Assembly (NCBI GenBank): GCA_027406905.1
Contig: DAHZHT010000004.1
Location: 1 to 64,000, forward strand
DNA: 64,000 nucleotides
DNA from: Elusimicrobiota bacterium
Lineage (GTDB): Bacteria > Elusimicrobiota > Elusimicrobia > UBA1565 > UBA9628
Reading direction: 5' to 3'
A model generated the notes under the pieces. That model was given only the letters and a program-made list of their open reading frames with translations. It did no database searches and was not told where the DNA came from. Position numbers and translations under genes: made by a program. Position 1 is the stretch's first letter; each line of letters opens with the position of its first letter. This document shows positions 33,816 through 41,721 of this stretch, piece after piece.

Positions 33816-34864
33816 GAAAGCGGCCCCCTTGGGAAATTCATCGCAAGAACAATCGCTTGGTCAATATCCTCTCGGCTCGCGATTCCCTCCTTCAAGGCCA
33901 GTTTGGCTTCTTCAATCACGGCTTGAATCACCATTTCCCAGGCTTCGCCCTCCGGAAAATCGCCACCTCCTGGCGCGGCAACGGCGACTTCCGGGTTTTC
34001 ACCAATAGATTTTCCATCTTTGTAGAGATAAAATCCTTGCCCCGATTTTCGGCCGTTATGGCCCAACGCAACCAAATGTTCTTGAATAGGCTGGGGTTTA
34101 AAGCGTTCCGGTTTTTTCAAGGCCTCGTAAATCGTTTTGGTAATCGCGAGGTTAACGTCGAGACCGATCAAATCCATCAGCTCAAAAGGCCCCATCGGAA
34201 CCCCGCCGATGATTCGCGCCGCTTGATCCAGTTCCGAAATACCGGCCCCGCCTAAAACCGCGCGCTGAGACTCCAAATAATAAGGCCGCATGACGCGATT
34301 GACGATAAAGCCGGGAGTGTCCTTGACCGCCACCGCCGTTTTTTGAAGAGATTCCTCGATAAATTTTTTCGCTTCTTGAAAAACATCTGTATCCGTTTTC
34401 GGGGCATGAATCATCTCAACCAGCTTCATCGCGACCGGCGGATTAAAAAAATGGAGCCCCAAAAACCGGCTCGGGGTTTTAAGTCCCTCTCCCACGCTTG
34501 AAACAAGAAAAGAAGAGGTATTGGTGGCCAAAATCGCTTGCGGGCAAATTTGCTCAACCCGGGCCAAAATATTTTTCTTAACCGCGAGGTCTTCGGTCAC
34601 GGCCTCAATGATGAGATGAAACCCCTCAAACTCTTTGATGTCTTTGGCGTAAACGATGTTTTGAAGAGCGAATTTCAGAGTTTCCGACGTGATTTTATTT
34701 TTAGCGGCGGCGTTTTCAAGATTCTGGCGAATGCGTCCGGATGCCGAGCAAAGAGCCTCCGGAAGCGCGTCATAAATAAACACGGGAAATCCGCGCTGAA
34801 GGCACAGCTGGGCGATGCCGGACCCCATCGTCCCCGCTCCCAAAACGCCGATTTTTTTGATCAT
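33803..34864 (-). CDS. 3-hydroxyacyl-CoA dehydrogenase, PaaH/Hbd type
   Basis: It oxidises 3-hydroxyacyl-CoA to 3-ketoacyl-CoA with NAD+. The 353-aa product starts with the Rossmann motif IGVLGAGTMGSGIAQLCLQRG, then ATNTSSFLVSSV, GLHFFNPPVAMKLVE (catalytic His) and VKDTPGFIVNRVMRPYY. It is longer than the 280-aa short form, with an extra C-terminal segment. Together with the two crotonase genes and the PaaA-like gene upstream it could complete the lower part of a phenylacetyl-CoA or beta-oxidation route. Confidence 0.92.
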   Translation of the reverse strand: MIKKIGVLGAGTMGSGIAQLCLQRGFPVFIYDALPEALCSASGRIRQNLENAAAKNKITSETLKFALQNIVYAKDIKEFEGFHLIIEAVTEDLAVKKNILARVEQICPQAILATNTSSFLVSSVGEGLKTPSRFLGLHFFNPPVAMKLVEMIHAPKTDTDVFQEAKKFIEESLQKTAVAVKDTPGFIVNRVMRPYYLESQRAVLGGAGISELDQAARIIGGVPMGPFELMDLIGLDVNLAITKTIYEALKKPERFKPQPIQEHLVALGHNGRKSGQGFYLYKDGKSIGENPEVAVAAPGGGDFPEGEAWEMVIQAVIEEAKLALKEGIASREDIDQAIVLAMNFPRGPLSWQK

Positions 34865-34875
34865 AGAGATAGGTA

Positions 34876-34898
34876 GAGATAGGGACAGTCCCTATCTC
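34876..34898. repeat. REP-like perfect palindrome
   Basis: GAGATAGGGAC, a central A, then GTCCCTATCTC: 11-bp arms, inside the operon between the paaA-like and dehydrogenase genes. It shares the core ATAGGGACAGTCCCTAT with 16400-16420. In mRNA it would fold into a strong hairpin that could stabilise or attenuate the downstream message. Confidence 0.8.
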
Positions 34899-34900
34899 CC

Positions 34901-35728
34901 TCACCCCGGAATAAACGGCTCTTCGGTCATTTTCGAGATTTCAGGCTTCCAATCGGGAACCTTGAGGCCGAATTTCGCGCACTTATCTTTTACATCGGCG
35001 GCGAAAGCCTGCCTGACCTCGTCGTTTCCCCGTTTTTTGAGCCCGAGCTTGCAGTAGGTTTCATTTCTGGGAGATCCCGCGCGCCCGAAAATATTCATCG
35101 TGCGCGGATACCATTTATTCAAAGCCTTTTGAAGATCGTCATGGGTTTTATCGTCTTTAGCGAGTTTCTCCGTCCACTGATCCCCATGCGCCATGTGCAT
35201 GGCTTCCTCTTTAAAGATGCCGTCCATCACGTCGCACCAGGGCTTGTAGGAACAGTCCAGCGCGTCTTCAAGCTGATGCCCGGCGCCGCGATCCATGCAA
35301 AAATTAAACATGATGAAGTCATACCAGGTTTCAATCGGATAATAGAAAATGTTGACGCGCTTGTCGTCGGACACGCGCTGGGTTCCGATATCCTCGTCTT
35401 TGACCCGTAAATTGAAGTTATGTTTTTTGTAATACTCTTCCACGTCAAGCCCCATCCCTTCCAAAAGCCGGTACATGACGCGCGCGTGCCGGACCTCGTC
35501 TTTGACGATTTGAGACACCTGAAGAGTTTCCTTAATATCGGGAGATTTCATGATCCAGGGAACATAACCAAAAGCTCCGGCGAGTTCCGAATCAGCCTGC
35601 ATCATCATAAGATGCGTGAGATTTTCCCGATACTCTTCCGTCATTTCTTCAAGAGTCTCGACTTTTCCTCCGGATTTTAATTTTTCGTGAAGCTTTTCTT
35701 CTTTGATTCGCTCGGATTCTTTTGGCAT
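34901..35728 (-). CDS. PaaA/PaaC-like ferritin-fold diiron protein
   Basis: The 275-aa product resembles the phenylacetate catabolism PaaA/PaaC family, diiron proteins of the phenylacetyl-CoA epoxidase. Visible carboxylate/His positions include DSELAGAFGYVPW, KDEVRHARVMYRLLEG (ExxH) and FKEEAMHMAHG (ExxxH-like). It is shorter than E. coli PaaA. PaaB, PaaD and PaaE homologues are not present, so it either works with distant subunits or has a different oxygen- or redox-related role. Crotonase genes resembling paaG and paaF lie directly upstream in the operon. Confidence 0.75.
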   Translation of the reverse strand: MPKESERIKEEKLHEKLKSGGKVETLEEMTEEYRENLTHLMMMQADSELAGAFGYVPWIMKSPDIKETLQVSQIVKDEVRHARVMYRLLEGMGLDVEEYYKKHNFNLRVKDEDIGTQRVSDDKRVNIFYYPIETWYDFIMFNFCMDRGAGHQLEDALDCSYKPWCDVMDGIFKEEAMHMAHGDQWTEKLAKDDKTHDDLQKALNKWYPRTMNIFGRAGSPRNETYCKLGLKKRGNDEVRQAFAADVKDKCAKFGLKVPDWKPEISKMTEEPFIPG

Positions 35729-35802
35729 AAGCCCTCCCTGTTATCGCTCGCCATTAACGAGCGGCGCGCCGGATCGCCTACAAAAAACATTCTACGCTCC
35801 GG

Positions 35803-36606
35803 CTATTTCCCCTCAAAACGCGGCCTTCTTTTTTCAAGAAACGCGGCGACGCCCTCCGCGTGGTCATGAGTTTTTCCCAACACCTCTTGAAGCTGCGCCT
35901 CGTATTCCATCTGCGTCTCTAAATTATTTTCAAAAGAGCGGTTCATCGCGCGCTTGGTCAAGGCGACAGACAAGGGCGGAGCCGCAATCAGCTCTTGGGC
36001 CAATTTTTGCGCCTCATCCATGACTTGGCCCAAATCCACAAGGCGATTCACCCAGCCGAAACGAAAGGCCTCTTCCGCCGTAATGGGTTTGGCCGTCCAG
36101 GCGTATTCAAGAGCCAAAGACATTCCGAGAAATCTCGGCATAAAATAAGTCATGCCAGAATCAGGGACAAGGCCCACGCGCGAAAAGGCGTTGATAAATT
36201 TTGATTCCCGGCTCGCGATTTTAATATCCGTCGATAAAATCAGGCTCGCGCCGGCCCCGGCGGCAAGACCATTGACGGCCCCGATGACGGGCTTTTCCAT
36301 GCGCCGAATTTGAAGAATGAGCGGATTAAAATGCCGCCTGAGTTCATCGCCCAGGGAAAAGGGCGCTTCTTCTTGCCTTTTTTTGAGATCCCCAAGATCC
36401 GCGCCGGCGCAAAAAGCGCGTCCTGCCGCCGTCAAAATCACGCAGCCGATATTCTTGTCTTTTTCCGCCTTTTTAAGAGACTCTAACAGCCCTTTCATCA
36501 TTTCAAGAGTCAAGGCATTGAGAACATCGGGACGGTTCAAGGTCAGGGTCATCACGGCGCCGTCTATTTCGACGAGAAGCGGTTTTATTTGAATGCCTTC
36601 AGTCAT
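35803..36606 (-). CDS. Enoyl-CoA hydratase/isomerase, PaaG-like
   Basis: Crotonase-fold protein of 267 aa from ATG 36606 (GGGGA upstream; a longer frame to 36708 runs into the previous gene). It has FCAGADLGDL for the oxyanion hole and FINAFSRVGLVPDSGMTYFMP. The VPDSG motif is that of PaaG-type isomerases rather than the PGAGG of ordinary hydratases. PaaG converts ring-epoxide CoA to oxepin-CoA in phenylacetate degradation. It ends upstream of the PaaA-like gene, consistent with that pathway, though other isomerase substrates are possible. Confidence 0.85.
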   Translation of the reverse strand: MTEGIQIKPLLVEIDGAVMTLTLNRPDVLNALTLEMMKGLLESLKKAEKDKNIGCVILTAAGRAFCAGADLGDLKKRQEEAPFSLGDELRRHFNPLILQIRRMEKPVIGAVNGLAAGAGASLILSTDIKIASRESKFINAFSRVGLVPDSGMTYFMPRFLGMSLALEYAWTAKPITAEEAFRFGWVNRLVDLGQVMDEAQKLAQELIAAPPLSVALTKRAMNRSFENNLETQMEYEAQLQEVLGKTHDHAEGVAAFLEKRRPRFEGK

Positions 36607-36607
36607 C

Positions 36608-37402
36608 TTATTTCCCCACGAAATTCGGCCTGCGCTTTTGGATAAACGCCCGCATTCCTTCCTTTTGATCTTCGGTGTCAAATAAATCATAGAAAAGATT
36701 CCGCTCAAAATTGAGAGAATCTTCCAAACTGGAATCCATGGCGTGGAGCGTCGATTTTTTGGCCGCCGCGACCGCCAGCGGCGGCATCGCGGCGATCTGA
36801 TGCGCCAATTTTATCGCTTCATCTAAAAATAGTTCCACCGGGACCACGCGGTTGACAAGCCCCAAACTCAACGCCTCATCGGCCGATATCCTGCGGCCGG
36901 TTAAAACCATCTCCAAAGCTAGAGCTCGCCCCAAGAGTCTTGATAAGCGCACCGTTCCCCCCGCGCCAGGAATAACCCCAATTGAAATTTCGGGTTGGCC
37001 AAAAACCGCGGTTTCTGAGGCGACCCTTAAATCGCAAGCTAGAGCCAATTCACAGCCGCCGCCTAAAGCGTATCCGCTGATCGCCGCAATCGTCGGCTTT
37101 GGGAAATTAGACACCTTGTCCCAGCGGGATAAATGCGAATCCGCGCGCATTTCGGCGCTCGTTTTTCCCTGCATTTCCGAAATATCGGCGCCCGCGGCAA
37201 AAGCTCTCTCTGAACCCGCGATGACGACCGCACAAATAGCGGAATCGGCCTCAAAATTTTTCAACGCCTCTTCCATCCGGTCCATCAACGGATGGCTTAA
37301 GGCGTTAAGCGCCTCCGGGCGGTTCATTCGGAGAACGCCAACCGCTCCGTGTTTTTCAGAAACGATTAATGATTGGGCGGTAATCAATTCAAATCCACCC
37401 AC
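36608..37402 (-). CDS. Enoyl-CoA hydratase, PaaF/crotonase type
   Basis: It hydrates 2-enoyl-CoA esters. The 264-aa product has FAAGADISEMQG (oxyanion hole) and FGQPEISIGVIPGAGGTVRLSR with the catalytic-type Glu positions and GAGG. The start is GTG 37402, which overlaps the aldehyde dehydrogenase end. A TTG at 37387 that overlaps the dehydrogenase stop codon is an alternative giving a more typical N-terminus. It ends 1 nt before the PaaG-like ATG, so the genes are tightly coupled. Confidence 0.9.
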   Translation of the reverse strand: MGGFELITAQSLIVSEKHGAVGVLRMNRPEALNALSHPLMDRMEEALKNFEADSAICAVVIAGSERAFAAGADISEMQGKTSAEMRADSHLSRWDKVSNFPKPTIAAISGYALGGGCELALACDLRVASETAVFGQPEISIGVIPGAGGTVRLSRLLGRALALEMVLTGRRISADEALSLGLVNRVVPVELFLDEAIKLAHQIAAMPPLAVAAAKKSTLHAMDSSLEDSLNFERNLFYDLFDTEDQKEGMRAFIQKRRPNFVGK

Positions 37403-38889
37403 ACGCTTTTAAGCTGGGTGTAAGACTCTATCGCGTATTGGCTTTTCTCGCGGCCGTAGCCGCTTTGCTTAAAGCCGCCCCAGGGCGCGGCCGCGTCGAC
37501 AAAGTGATAGCAGTTGATCCAGACCGTTCCCGCTTTAATGTTTTGCGCCATCTGGTGAGCCTTTTTGACGTCTTTAGTCCAAACCCCCGCGACAAGTCCG
37601 TAAGGACTGTTATTGGCGCGGCTGACGACCTCTTCGACGGAATCAAACGGCATCACCGCCGCCACCGGGCCAAAGATTTCTTCCTGGGCGATTTTCATCG
37701 AATCTTTTACGTCCGCGAAAACCGCGGGCTTGACAAAATAACCCGCGCCCGAAGCGGCGTCTCCGCCAGCCAACAATTTGGCTCCCTCTTTTTTTCCGGA
37801 CTCGATGTAGGACAAAACCCTTTGCCGCTGTTCTTCGGAGACAAGCGGCCCCATCTGGGTTTTGGGGTCCAGCCCCGGGCCTTGCCGAACGGTTTTAGCC
37901 CGCTCGGAAAGAATTTGGAGGAGTTCATCAAATTTTGGGCGCTCGACAAAAATGCGGGATCCCGCGGAACAGCATTGGCCTTGGTTATAAAACACTCCCA
38001 TAAACATCCCTTTGGCCGCGGCTTCCAAATCCGCGTCGGCAAAAACGATATTGGGAGATTTCCCGCCAAGCTCAAGAGTCACGCGCTTTAAATTCCCGGC
38101 GGACGCCTTGATCACTTCTCGCCCGACTTCGGTTGAACCCGTAAATGTCACTTTATCAACATTAGGATGAGCCGCCAAGGCCGCTCCGGCGCTCGGCCCA
38201 AAACCGGGAATAATATTGACGACGCCTTCGGGCAAACCCGCCTCTAAAAGAAGCTCGCCGAAAAGCAATGCAGAAAGCGGCGTTTGCTCGGCCGGTTTTA
38301 AAATAAGGACGTTCCCGCAGGCCAAGGCCGGCGCCAAGCGCTCAACCGCCATCAAAAGCGGAAAATTCCAAGGAATAATCGCCCCGATGACGCCCACCGG
38401 CTCGCGAACGGTATAGTGAAGAAATTTCGCTCCGGGATAATACGGCACCGACACCGGAATCGTCTCTCCGTGAATTTTGGTCGGCCAACCGGCGAAATAG
38501 CGCAAAAGACCGATGGCGAGAGGCAAATCACCGTTTTTGGATTCGCGAATGGTTTTTCCGTTGTTTAAGGTTTCAAGCTGGGCCAACTCCTCGGCATGAA
38601 ATTCCACGAGATCGGCAATTTTATTGATTATTTTTTCGCGTTCGGCGGGACTCATCTTGGACCAAGGCCCATTTAAGGCTCTTTGAGCGGCCAAAACGGC
38701 CAGATCGACGTCTCTGGCATCGGCTTCGGCAACCATGCCGAGAACTTCCCCCGTCGCCGGATTAAAGGTCTTAAACGTTTTCCCGGAAGCGGATTCAACC
38801 CAACGGCCGCCAATCAGCATCGGATGAGTTTTCTTTGATAAAAACTTTTGCAAATTCGGATGAACTTCAGGGGCAATAGCGACAGACAT
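37384..38889 (-). CDS. NAD(P)-dependent aldehyde dehydrogenase
   Basis: It oxidises an aldehyde to a carboxylate. The 501-aa product has the ALDH landmarks IGAIIPWNFPLLMAVERLAPAL, VTFTGSTEVG, LELGGKSPNIVFADAD (catalytic Glu), NQGQCCSAGSRIFV (nucleophilic Cys) and QEEIFGPVAAVMPF. AAGGAGACCTTT directly precedes ATG 38889. Similarity is to the PuuC/FeaB-like class 1/2 group. Next to phenylacetyl-CoA-type genes, phenylacetaldehyde is a possible substrate, but this is inference. Confidence 0.93.
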   Translation of the reverse strand: MSVAIAPEVHPNLQKFLSKKTHPMLIGGRWVESASGKTFKTFNPATGEVLGMVAEADARDVDLAVLAAQRALNGPWSKMSPAEREKIINKIADLVEFHAEELAQLETLNNGKTIRESKNGDLPLAIGLLRYFAGWPTKIHGETIPVSVPYYPGAKFLHYTVREPVGVIGAIIPWNFPLLMAVERLAPALACGNVLILKPAEQTPLSALLFGELLLEAGLPEGVVNIIPGFGPSAGAALAAHPNVDKVTFTGSTEVGREVIKASAGNLKRVTLELGGKSPNIVFADADLEAAAKGMFMGVFYNQGQCCSAGSRIFVERPKFDELLQILSERAKTVRQGPGLDPKTQMGPLVSEEQRQRVLSYIESGKKEGAKLLAGGDAASGAGYFVKPAVFADVKDSMKIAQEEIFGPVAAVMPFDSVEEVVSRANNSPYGLVAGVWTKDVKKAHQMAQNIKAGTVWINCYHFVDAAAPWGGFKQSGYGREKSQYAIESYTQLKSVWVDLN

Positions 38890-38909
38890 AAAGGTCTCCT
38901 TAATTTTAA

Positions 38910-39668
38910 TTATGCGCCGACTTTTAAGGCTTTCTCGAGAACTTCGGGGATATAGAGGATGCGCTGGCAGCTTTCGCAAAAAACAAAATTTTTGAGTTTG
39001 GTCACTTCAATCACCATCTGCGGAGCGAGATTCATCCGACAGGCCCCGCACACGGCGCCGCCATCAGACTTTTTAATCGCCTTGGAAATGGGATCGCGCT
39101 TTCCCCGGGAACGAATATGATCATAAATTTTATGGATATCTTCAGGAATAGGCGCCGCCAACGCCTGGCGCTCGCCCAAAAGCGCCTCTTTCTTGGCCTT
39201 AATTTCCGCAAGCCCTGATTCTTTTTCCGCGATTTGAGCCAACAAAACCTTTTCTTCCGCGCTGAAATCGGCGGCGGCCTTTTTTAACTCTTTCTGGGCC
39301 GCATCGATTTGATCCATCAACTCAAGAATAGCGGTCTCAATATCGCCAATTTCAGACTTGGCGCGATCGATTTCCGTTTGAAGAGCCTTAAAGGCTTCAT
39401 TGGTCTTGACGGTGTTGAGTTCCCCTGAGTGTTTGCGGATAGCCTCTTCTTTTTGAGCGAGTTCCAGTTCCCGCTCTTTTTTCTTTTTTTCAAAGTCCTG
39501 AACCTGGGTCTTGGCTTGGGAAGCCCTCTTGCGGGCGCTCTCAATTTGCTCTTTTAAACTCGCGATAGCGACAGGAATCTCAAGCAGAGACTTGTCTACA
39601 ACATCAATGGCTTGATCGTGCGTTTGAAGATCAATCAGGCGCCGAATATGTTCCGCGTTTAAGGCCAT
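38910..39668 (-). CDS. Coiled-coil protein with C-terminal C4 zinc ribbon (CT398-like)
   Basis: The 252-aa product has a long coiled coil (residues about 10-170, rich in Glu/Lys/Ala heptads) and a C-terminal zinc ribbon with two CxxC pairs, GAVCGACRMNL and FVFCESCQRILY. This is the DUF164/CT398 architecture, a widespread protein of uncertain function linked to flagellar/secretion or nucleic-acid roles. ATG 39668 lies 7 nt after a TATAAT box (39681-39676), so the mRNA is probably leaderless or nearly so. It is first in the run of genes reaching to 33588. Confidence 0.85.
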   Translation of the reverse strand: MALNAEHIRRLIDLQTHDQAIDVVDKSLLEIPVAIASLKEQIESARKRASQAKTQVQDFEKKKKERELELAQKEEAIRKHSGELNTVKTNEAFKALQTEIDRAKSEIGDIETAILELMDQIDAAQKELKKAAADFSAEEKVLLAQIAEKESGLAEIKAKKEALLGERQALAAPIPEDIHKIYDHIRSRGKRDPISKAIKKSDGGAVCGACRMNLAPQMVIEVTKLKNFVFCESCQRILYIPEVLEKALKVGA

Positions 39669-39675
39669 CAAAATT

Positions 39676-39681
39676 ATTATA
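39676..39681 (-). promoter_or_regulatory. TATAAT box of the zinc-ribbon/acyl-CoA operon
   Basis: On the minus strand TATAAT (39681-39676) is followed by 7 nt and ATG 39668. No Shine-Dalgarno sequence is present. A TTG 3 nt before the ATG is a less likely start. Confidence 0.6.
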
Positions 39682-39729
39682 GCAATTCATGGGCGAGATT
39701 CATCTTAAAAGGTTTCCAAGAACCCGGCG

Positions 39730-40911
39730 CTAGAGAACTCTAAAATTTCCGTCCGCTCCCCTGACAAAAACTCGATGTTCCTGGCGAGCGAACACTTCTA
39801 TCCGCTCCACCGCCAAGGGGTGTTTTACGTTCGGATGCTTGCCTTGATAAGGCGAGGCCACCTTGTCTCCCTCCGGAATTTCTCGCCAAGACTCAATAGC
39901 TTTTAAAATCTCTAATACGGGCACGCGCTCGTCATCGGTTAAGTTGATGACCACCGTCCCCAATCCCAGGCCATGGCGCTCGGCATGTTTATAAATCTGG
40001 GAATTAGCCTTGTTTAAAAAAAGAGGAAAGCTCGACATGGAATGAACCGACTTCATCTCCGCCATTTTACCGTCTAAAACCAGATCCGGAGTGGACTGTT
40101 CCCGAACCCCACCCTCAATGAGAACGACCTGCAATTGGCTCACGCCGGACTTTAAAAGCGATTCCAAGAGTCTTCTTTCATGGGGCAACAAATCCGGCAA
40201 AATTTCGACTAAAGTTGGAGAATGGGAAACATCAACCGTGATAATATCGCCACCTTGACCGCCGGGATAATGATAAACCTTGATGGAATGTATTTCCCCA
40301 TTCCAAAAAGCCTCCATCAACTGCTCGCGGAAATGCTCCAGCGCCGCGTTGGTGTTGGGAATTGCCTGGGCAACTTCTCCGGCGTTACGAACCTCGATAA
40401 TAGCGGGAGGGCCACGAGCCAAGAGAGAACCTAATTGTCCATCCCTTTCCCCCTTAAAAGCGTCTCCATCCCACAAAGATGAGAAAGACTTTTGGCCCAG
40501 TCCGCGCTTTAAGAACTTCGACGCAAAATACTTAAGCTTGCCCCACGCTTTTGAATGAATTTGAGAGCGCCCATTTTCTCCTCCAACCTGAAAGGTTTGA
40601 GGCTTTCCCGTATTTTCATCTTCAGACCTTAAAGACGCAGGAGAACTCTCCTTCGGATGAGAAACAGGAGTTAGCGGCAAATCTTTTTGCAAAAAAACGT
40701 CTTGAGGGGCGAGAATTTTCTCTTTAGAAATTGAAATCCCGTCTTCGCGCAGAACCGCGTCTAAGTTTTGGCCTTCATTAATATCAACGGAAGGGATAGA
40801 AATATCGGCATTGACCGGAACAGGCTCTTGAAATTGCGGAGAACCCTGATCGCGATTGAGAGCATGTAAATTAAAGCTCAAAAGCCTTATAAAAAGGAGC
40901 AGTTTAATCAT
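39730..40911 (-). CDS. Exported protein with PD-(D/E)XK nuclease-like motif
   Basis: The 393-aa product from ATG 40911 has a short hydrophobic signal (MIKLLLFIRLLSFNLHA). A low-complexity N-terminal half follows. The C-terminal domain carries TPDLVLDGKMAEMKSVHS (about 270-290), fitting PD-x(n)-(D/E)xK, then a Lys/Gln-type helix NKANSQIYKHAERHG and a strand LGTVVINLTDD. This layout resembles the CdiA C-terminal (tRNA nuclease) toxin domains of contact-dependent inhibition systems. The resemblance is by motif only. The gene is leaderless and carries the exported-gene promoter element. A RelE-type TA pair lies just upstream. Confidence 0.5.
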   Translation of the reverse strand: MIKLLLFIRLLSFNLHALNRDQGSPQFQEPVPVNADISIPSVDINEGQNLDAVLREDGISISKEKILAPQDVFLQKDLPLTPVSHPKESSPASLRSEDENTGKPQTFQVGGENGRSQIHSKAWGKLKYFASKFLKRGLGQKSFSSLWDGDAFKGERDGQLGSLLARGPPAIIEVRNAGEVAQAIPNTNAALEHFREQLMEAFWNGEIHSIKVYHYPGGQGGDIITVDVSHSPTLVEILPDLLPHERRLLESLLKSGVSQLQVVLIEGGVREQSTPDLVLDGKMAEMKSVHSMSSFPLFLNKANSQIYKHAERHGLGLGTVVINLTDDERVPVLEILKAIESWREIPEGDKVASPYQGKHPNVKHPLAVERIEVFARQEHRVFVRGADGNFRVL

Positions 40912-40917
40912 ACCCTC

Positions 40918-40984
40918 ATGATAGGACAAAAAGGAAAGTCGCGACAGGGCCCAAAGTCCTAGATTGGGTCTGGGCCTTTTGATT
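40918..40984 (-). promoter_or_regulatory. Exported-gene promoter element, instance 4 (leaderless start)
   Basis: Reading the minus strand, TAGGACTTTGGGCCC starts at 40961 and the -10 box TATCAT at 40923, exactly 38 bp later. The 6-nt gap GAGGGT then leads to ATG 40911. The upstream arm differs from the other instances: TGGGCCTTTTG is found in inverted orientation on the plus strand (40971-40981). Confidence 0.75.
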
Positions 40985-40986
40985 TC

Positions 40987-41025
40987 AAAAAAACGGGCGC
41001 CCGGGCAAAACTCAGAATAGGCGCC
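40987..41025 (-). terminator. Possible Rho-independent terminator after the RelE-type pair
   Basis: On the minus strand GGCGCC (41025-41020) can pair with GGCGCC (41001-40996), followed within a few bases by seven T (40993-40987). The loop of about 18 nt is long and the GC-rich downstream arm is itself palindromic, so strength is uncertain. It lies 4 nt after the toxin stop codon and just before the promoter of the next gene. Confidence 0.45.
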
Positions 41026-41028
41026 AAT

Positions 41029-41286
41029 TTACCCGCGATAAATTTCCTTGCGGTCTCCAACTCTCAGTACCACTATTTCTTCGCCCAGCCAGTCAAAGAC
41101 GACGCGGTAATCTCCGATTCGAAAGCGATAAACTCGGCCAGCGACGCCTTCGAGTTTCCTGGCATGAGACAGCGGTTCGGGACCCGCCAGGAATTCCCTG
41201 ACTTTGAGAAGGATTCGCTTTTGGGCGGCCTTAGGCAATTTAAGAAATTCTCTCTCGGCATGGCGAGTAAAGGAGTAATCAATCAC
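41029..41286 (-). CDS. RelE/ParE-superfamily toxin
   Basis: The 85-aa product begins MIDYSFTRHAEREFLKLPKA. The family core LEGVAGRVYRFRIGDYRVVFDW follows, with basic and Tyr residues placed as in RelE-type mRNA interferases, and it ends VLRVGDRKEIYR. ATG 41286 overlaps the antitoxin stop (ATGA). This pair is unrelated in sequence to the one at 30125-30648. Confidence 0.9.
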   Translation of the reverse strand: MIDYSFTRHAEREFLKLPKAAQKRILLKVREFLAGPEPLSHARKLEGVAGRVYRFRIGDYRVVFDWLGEEIVVLRVGDRKEIYRG

Positions 41287-41546
41287 AAGCCTAAACGGCG
41301 CTCAAGCGTTTTTGACGATGTACGCCCGGACGCCCTGGAACGCTTCAGCGATGAGACAAAAGCGGGCGAGAGAGCTTCGATGTTTTCCAAAAGCTCCTCA
41401 ATCGCCCGTGCGTCCAAAAAAAGGCCTACGGAGCGCGATTTTTTATCTACCAGCCGCACGACTCCTTTGAGGTGTTTGGAGGGATGGGCGACAAAGGAAG
41501 ACAGCGGCACGACTTCCTCCCGCAACAACATTGAAGAGATGGTCAC
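41283..41546 (-). CDS. Antitoxin of the RelE-type pair
   Basis: From GTG 41546 the 87-aa product has a Phd/RelB-like look: an N-terminal strand-helix region (VPLSSFVAHPSKHLKGVVRLV), then a strand SVGLFLDARAIEELLENIEAL and a basic C-terminal tail (LKRSRASGRTSSKTLERR). The antitoxin role is inferred from position and coupling to the toxin. GTG 41546 is chosen over an upstream ATG at 41570 because TACAAT lies exactly 6 nt before it, the leaderless layout seen elsewhere in the window. An in-frame ATG at 41531 is another option. Confidence 0.75.
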   Translation of the reverse strand: MTISSMLLREEVVPLSSFVAHPSKHLKGVVRLVDKKSRSVGLFLDARAIEELLENIEALSPAFVSSLKRSRASGRTSSKTLERRLGL

Positions 41547-41552
41547 GCTTAG

Positions 41553-41558
41553 ATTGTA
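41553..41558 (-). promoter_or_regulatory. -10 box of leaderless antitoxin gene
   Basis: Minus strand TACAAT (41558-41553), then the 6 nt CTAAGC, then GTG 41546. No Shine-Dalgarno sequence is present for this start. Confidence 0.6.
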
Positions 41559-41617
41559 ACAGGAATCCAAACCCCGCGCAATAGGAAAATTTCCGGCGCA
41601 AAAGACTCAGATCAACC

Positions 41618-41684
41618 TGGGCCTTTTGCCGGACGCCGCCTAGGCCCTTGGACCCATGCGGCATTTTTGAGGACGTGGTATCAT
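41618..41684 (+). promoter_or_regulatory. Exported-gene promoter element, instance 5
   Basis: The upstream copy TGGGCCTTTTGCC starts at 41618 and the downstream copy TAGGCCCTTGGACCC at 41641 (23-bp period). TATCAT at 41679-41684 is exactly 38 bp after the downstream copy. The predicted transcript start at 41691 leaves a leader of about 30 nt with GGAGG before ATG 41722, so this gene is not leaderless if that start is used. Confidence 0.8.
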
Positions 41685-41721
41685 AAGGTCGACGATGAAT
41701 ACAGAGAATGGAGGAATGAAC

